A DNA stretch of 64,000 nt from an uncultured Lachnospiraceae bacterium (GTDB lineage Bacteria > Bacillota > Clostridia > Lachnospirales > Lachnospiraceae). Positions 60,486 through 64,000 of this stretch are shown here, in pieces. A program made the translations under genes and the position numbers. The notes beneath the pieces are model-generated. The model searched no databases. It was not told the DNA's origin and was given only the letters and a program-made list of their open reading frames with translations. The first letter of the stretch is position 1; the number at the start of each line of letters is the position of its first letter. Where the stretch lies: positions 1 through 64,000 of the forward strand of contig CANQSK010000001.1 in NCBI GenBank assembly GCA_947626475.1, written 5' to 3'.

Positions 60486-60532
60486 CAACTTCCTGTATTT
60501 ACTTTACAGGGATACGGCGGCCGCTTTCTGTT

Positions 60533-61705
60533 TTACCGCCACACATTCACATATTTGGCCAGTTCATAGACTCTCTCTTTCGTCATCTCCGCAGCCGTGG
60601 AGTCGGCTGCCAGGGGCTGCATGGTTCCGCCCTCGTACTCAGCGGCTGCCTCCTGAACCGCCTGCTCCTTCTCCGCGATCCAGGTCCGCTCCTCCGCCGT
60701 AAGATTGGCCATGCTCTCTTCATCCAGATTCTCCTTCAGGATCGACCAGACTGCATTCAGAGCTTCGTCCCAGATCGCATAAATCTGCGCGTAGGCCTGG
60801 TTCATGTCCGCCTGGCTCATTCCCCCGTTCTGCAGGGACTGCTCCAGACCTGCCGCCGCTTCCTCCGCATGGGTGATGATCGCCTCAACCGTGGCGCCGG
60901 GTTCCTCCTTCGCTGCCGTCTCGCCGGCCGCGGAAGACGGCTCCGGTTCATACTCATAGGAGCTGAATCCGTTCTGGGCATTCTCATTGTAGAGGCCGTA
61001 AAAGCCCAGTTTCTTCCCGGACACGGACGCCGGATCGTGGTATCCGACCCAGTTCAGAAATTCCTGAGGAAGGGACGCTGTCTCCGCTCCCGGCAGATAC
61101 ATGTAAATATCTTTGGCGTCTTCCAGGCCATATGATTCGCTGTAGCGGTAAAGGGTTCCGTCAATGACTTCCTCTCCTGTTTTATAAGGATAATTGATCT
61201 GGGCAATCCGGAAACGATAGGTGGTATCGTCCACCTTCTCAGGCGTTGTGAAGCTTCCGTTATAATCGCTGTAATACAGGACCCCATAGGGATGATTTTC
61301 CCCGGTATCCCCCATATCAGAATCCTGGAAATGTCCGGTGAACGTCCCGTCCGCCTTGATGTGCAGCACTTCGTACCATCCGCCCGCACCACTGCTGAAG
61401 TAAAATTCCATATCGGTCACATCCCCAAAGGAGAATCCCCCGGCCTCCATCTTCTGATCATCCGCGGAGGATTCCGGCGGCGTCTCCTGCGATTCCGGCG
61501 CTGCCGCCGGATCTGCCGGCGTCTTTTCCGGATTCCCCGCTTTCGTCGTTACCTCCGGTACGGTCTCTTCTGAGACGATCACCCCGGAACCGCTCTGCGA
61601 AGCCGATACCGGTTCATATTTCTTTCCGCAGCCGGCAAGAACAGACGCTGCCAGAATAACTGCCGTCATCCCTACACACAAGCCCTGCTTCCTCTTCATG
61701 TCCAT
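60533..61705 (-). CDS. Lipoprotein with C-terminal LprI/DUF1311-like domain
   Basis: Lipobox LAASVLAGCGK; C-terminal ERTWIAEKEQAVQEAAAEYEGGTMQPL. Confidence 0.65.
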   Translation of the reverse strand: MDMKRKQGLCVGMTAVILAASVLAGCGKKYEPVSASQSGSGVIVSEETVPEVTTKAGNPEKTPADPAAAPESQETPPESSADDQKMEAGGFSFGDVTDMEFYFSSGAGGWYEVLHIKADGTFTGHFQDSDMGDTGENHPYGVLYYSDYNGSFTTPEKVDDTTYRFRIAQINYPYKTGEEVIDGTLYRYSESYGLEDAKDIYMYLPGAETASLPQEFLNWVGYHDPASVSGKKLGFYGLYNENAQNGFSSYEYEPEPSSAAGETAAKEEPGATVEAIITHAEEAAAGLEQSLQNGGMSQADMNQAYAQIYAIWDEALNAVWSILKENLDEESMANLTAEERTWIAEKEQAVQEAAAEYEGGTMQPLAADSTAAEMTKERVYELAKYVNVWR

Positions 61706-61718
61706 AGCCTCCGCCCTC

Positions 61719-62753
61719 TTATTTTTTTGTCAAAATCTGTTCGAGAATTTCCAGATCTTCCTCTGTCGTGGACCAGCTCGCAGCCAAACGCACTACGGTG
61801 TGATGTTCGTCATACGCCTCCCAAAAACTGACTGCGACTTCCTTCTCGATCTCCTTCAGCCTTTCATTTTCCAGAATGACAAACTGCTGGTTTGTGGGAG
61901 ATTCATAGTAGAAGGGCAGACCGGCCCGCTTCAGGACAGCGACCATCTTATCCTTCTGCCGGTTGGCGTGCCGCCCGTTCTCAAGATACAGATCATCCGT
62001 AAACAGGACGTCAAACTGGATTCCCAGAAGACGGCCTTTCGCCAGAAGGGCGCCCCTCTGCTTGGCCATGGTGAGAAAATGCTCCGGCATATTTCCCTTT
62101 GTAAACACAATCGCCTCGCCGCACAATGCCCCCACTTTGGTGCCGCCGATGTAAAAAACATCCGATAATCCGGCAATATCGGCCATGGTCACATCCGTCT
62201 GACTGCTGGTCAGGCCGTAGGAAAGCCGCGCCCCGTCGATATAGAGGGGAATCCCGTAATCCGCGCAGATCCCGTGCAGCTCTTCCAGCTCTTTTCTGGA
62301 ATAAAGGCTTCCGTACTCAGTAGGAAAAGAAATGTAGACCATTCCCGGAAACACCATATGCTCATGGTTGCCGTCCGCGTAAAAGCCTTCCAGAAACGCT
62401 TTCAGCTCTCCCGCGTCCATCTTTCCCATATGTCCGGGAACCGTAAGCACCTTGTGGCCGCTGTACTCGATGGCGCCCGCCTCATGGGCGCTCACATGGC
62501 CGGTCTCTGCCGCCACCACTCCCTCATAGGATCTTAGCATGGCGGAGATCACCAGCTGATTGGTCTGCGTCCCGCCCGCGGCAAGATAAACCTGGGCATC
62601 GGGACATTCGCATGCCCTGCGGATCTTCTCAATGGCCTGCTGTGTAAATCTGTCGCTTCCGTATCCGGGGGCGGGCTCCAGGTTGGTCTCCATAAGTTTT
62701 TTCAGAATCGCCGGATGGGCCCCGGTGGTATAATCGCTTTCAAATGAAATCAT
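61719..62753 (-). CDS. Low-specificity L-threonine aldolase/beta-eliminating lyase
   Basis: MISFESDYTTGAHPAIL; AETGHVSAHEAGAIE; IDGARLSYGL; FYIGGTKVGALCGEA. Confidence 0.92.
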   Translation of the reverse strand: MISFESDYTTGAHPAILKKLMETNLEPAPGYGSDRFTQQAIEKIRRACECPDAQVYLAAGGTQTNQLVISAMLRSYEGVVAAETGHVSAHEAGAIEYSGHKVLTVPGHMGKMDAGELKAFLEGFYADGNHEHMVFPGMVYISFPTEYGSLYSRKELEELHGICADYGIPLYIDGARLSYGLTSSQTDVTMADIAGLSDVFYIGGTKVGALCGEAIVFTKGNMPEHFLTMAKQRGALLAKGRLLGIQFDVLFTDDLYLENGRHANRQKDKMVAVLKRAGLPFYYESPTNQQFVILENERLKEIEKEVAVSFWEAYDEHHTVVRLAASWSTTEEDLEILEQILTKK

Positions 62754-62878
62754 GGTATTTTCCTCATCAGTCACTTTTTCGATGGTTCCCTGGGGAATTA
62801 TCTTCTCCGGAAATTCTAACACACAAAGTCCATATTTTCAATAGGCCGCTTGCGCTCAAAAGCTTCGGTAAACCGCAA

Positions 62879-62940
62879 TTTTGTACTTGAAATCTCTCCG
62901 ATTATCGCATATAATATGCTTATCAAGACAGCCGGAAGGT
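62879..62940. repeat. Direct repeat (antitoxin promoter region), copy 1; copy 2 at 63197..63257
   Basis: ~60 nt with about one mismatch: ttttgtacttgaaatctc(t/c)...gccggaagg. Confidence 0.88.
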
Positions 62941-63028
62941 GAATGCAGGTCACCTGTCCCGGTAGAATATCAAAGGTTAAGAAGCAGCCGTCGACTCCCC
63001 AAGAGCAAGACGGCTATTTCTTATTCTT
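62922..63028 (+). ncRNA. Putative antitoxin RNA B1
   Basis: Promoter TTGAAA (62887)-17-TATAAT (62910); terminator AGCCGTC...GACGGCT + T-rich tail. Confidence 0.75.
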
Positions 63029-63097
63029 CAAACTCAGAACTGCACAGATCAACAAACCAATGGTCAGTATCACCATAAATTCTTCGTATGTACTCAT
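63014..63097 (-). CDS. Holin-like type I toxin B1, 27 aa (MSTYEEFMVILTIGLLICAVLSLKNKK)
   Basis: Not in ORF track; manual translation; SD ggaaggtggtg; Hol_Tox-like (PF16935). Confidence 0.8.
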   Translation of the reverse strand: MSTYEEFMVILTIGLLICAVLSLKNKK

Positions 63098-63239
63098 AAT
63101 AATCACCACCTTCCAGCAAGACTCGGAACGGGATGAGAGCACGTCCTCCGGCTGCCCGGATAAACATATTATGTTGTCTCAGATAATCTCCTATAATTTT
63201 GTACTTGAAATCTCTTCGATTATCGCATATAATATGCTT

Positions 63240-63342
63240 ATCAAGACAGCCGGAAGGAAGGTCACTTCTTCCTGTTCTGGCGATTCAAGACACTAAGTAA
63301 GCTGCCTATCCGGCCAAGGGAACAGGCAGCTTATTTATTTTT
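63240..63342 (+). ncRNA. Putative antitoxin RNA B2
   Basis: Promoter TTGAAA (63205)-17-TATAAT (63228); terminator TAAGCTGCCT...AGGCAGCTTA + T-rich tail. Confidence 0.75.
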
Positions 63343-63411
63343 CATATTCAGAACAGAAACCAGCAATAGACTAAAAGTCAGTATCACCATAAATTCCTCG
63401 TATGTACTCAT
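63331..63411 (-). CDS. Holin-like type I toxin B2, 26 aa (MSTYEEFMVILTFSLLLVSVLNMKNK)
   Basis: Not in ORF track; manual translation; SD gaaagggg. Confidence 0.8.
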   Translation of the reverse strand: MSTYEEFMVILTFSLLLVSVLNMKNK

Positions 63412-63608
63412 AAACATTCCCCTTTCTGCAAGACTCAGAGCAGGAAAATTGCCGCCTCCGGCTGCCCGGATAAACATATTATGTTGTCACGTAATCACAT
63501 GGATTCAAATATGAAATTATGAATACCGGAATATAACTGATTGATGTATACCTCTTCACCTATTTTTATCATAAATACCGGTTAAAATCAATACTTTATT
63601 CAAAATAA

Positions 63609-63668
63609 GCCGCCCATGTGAGAGTTCGGTTGCATACCAAACTTCCCCATGGACGGCCGTATCTTTTT
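63609..63668. terminator. Terminator-like hairpin downstream of EamA gene
   Basis: GCCGCCCATG...CATGGACGGC with flanking T-runs. Confidence 0.7.
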
Positions 63669-63672
63669 TATA

Positions 63673-64000
63673 TCATTGTATCGTCTCCCCAACCAGCGCC
63701 GCACCCAGAATCAGCGCAGCGCCGATCACGCTGGCCAGGTTCATGGTCTCTCCCAACAGAAAGACGGAAAGAAGGATAGCCGTAGCCGGGTCGATATAAC
63801 TCAGCAGGGCGATAGTCTGCCCCGGCAGGTCCTTCATGGAAGAAAAATAGATCCAATAGGCGAAACCGGTGTGAACAATTCCCACGACAGCCAGAAGCCC
63901 CACCGTCCCCCAGGTCCAGGAGACAGAGCCCAGATTCTCCGTAAAGCAGATATAAGGCAGCAGGACCAGGGACGCGGAAGCCAGCTGAACCACTGTAGTA
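63673..64000 (-). CDS. EamA/DMT-family transporter (C-terminal part; continues beyond window)
   Basis: Hydrophobic ORF; ALLSYIDPATAILLSVFLLGETM. Confidence 0.88.
   Translation of the reverse strand, partial: TTVVQLASASLVLLPYICFTENLGSVSWTWGTVGLLAVVGIVHTGFAYWIYFSSMKDLPGQTIALLSYIDPATAILLSVFLLGETMNLASVIGAALILGAALVGETIQ

Noticed and set aside
1-64000. CRISPR arrays, tRNA or rRNA genes
   Set aside because: No regularly spaced repeats or recognisable tRNA/rRNA sequence found by eye; short tRNAs could be missed without a tool

Overview
64 kb of a Firmicutes chromosome; gene content and order suggest a Lachnospiraceae/Clostridia relative (inference). About 0-29 kb is housekeeping: mreC-mreD-PBP2-minCDE-rodA-mgsA, a sepF/ylmE block, aroB-lspA-rluD, a yneA/lexA SOS locus, and an rsfS-yqeK-nadD-yhbY-obg-rpmA-prp-rplU-rng-radical SAM run. 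About 30-64 kb is accessory: a sugar ABC transporter with YesM/YesN and PocR-type regulation, a glycerate/tartronate-semialdehyde cluster with a PrpR-type regulator, pepT, his genes, and a decayed glycoside-hydrolase/two-component block. The most interesting signal is four compact type I toxin-antitoxin-like cassettes in two tandem pairs (28.8-29.7 kb and 62.9-63.5 kb). Each encodes a 26-30 aa holin-like toxin on the minus strand facing a convergent plus-strand RNA with its own promoter and terminator. Two of the toxins are too short to appear in the ORF track. In all four, the 3' arm of the antitoxin terminator ends on the toxin stop codon and its U-tract is antisense to the toxin's Lys-rich C-terminus. 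Other notable items: five SOS boxes between yneA and lexA; a PBP2 frameshift; a LysR gene with an in-frame amber codon; a SAM-methyltransferase/STAS fusion; a PrpR-like regulator with degenerate AAA+ motifs; two independent 36-bp tandem duplications at gene junctions; and a 4.4-kb block (55.9-60.3 kb) in which every gene appears to carry internal deletions, some in frame. Family assignments come from recognising motifs by eye; no database search was run.
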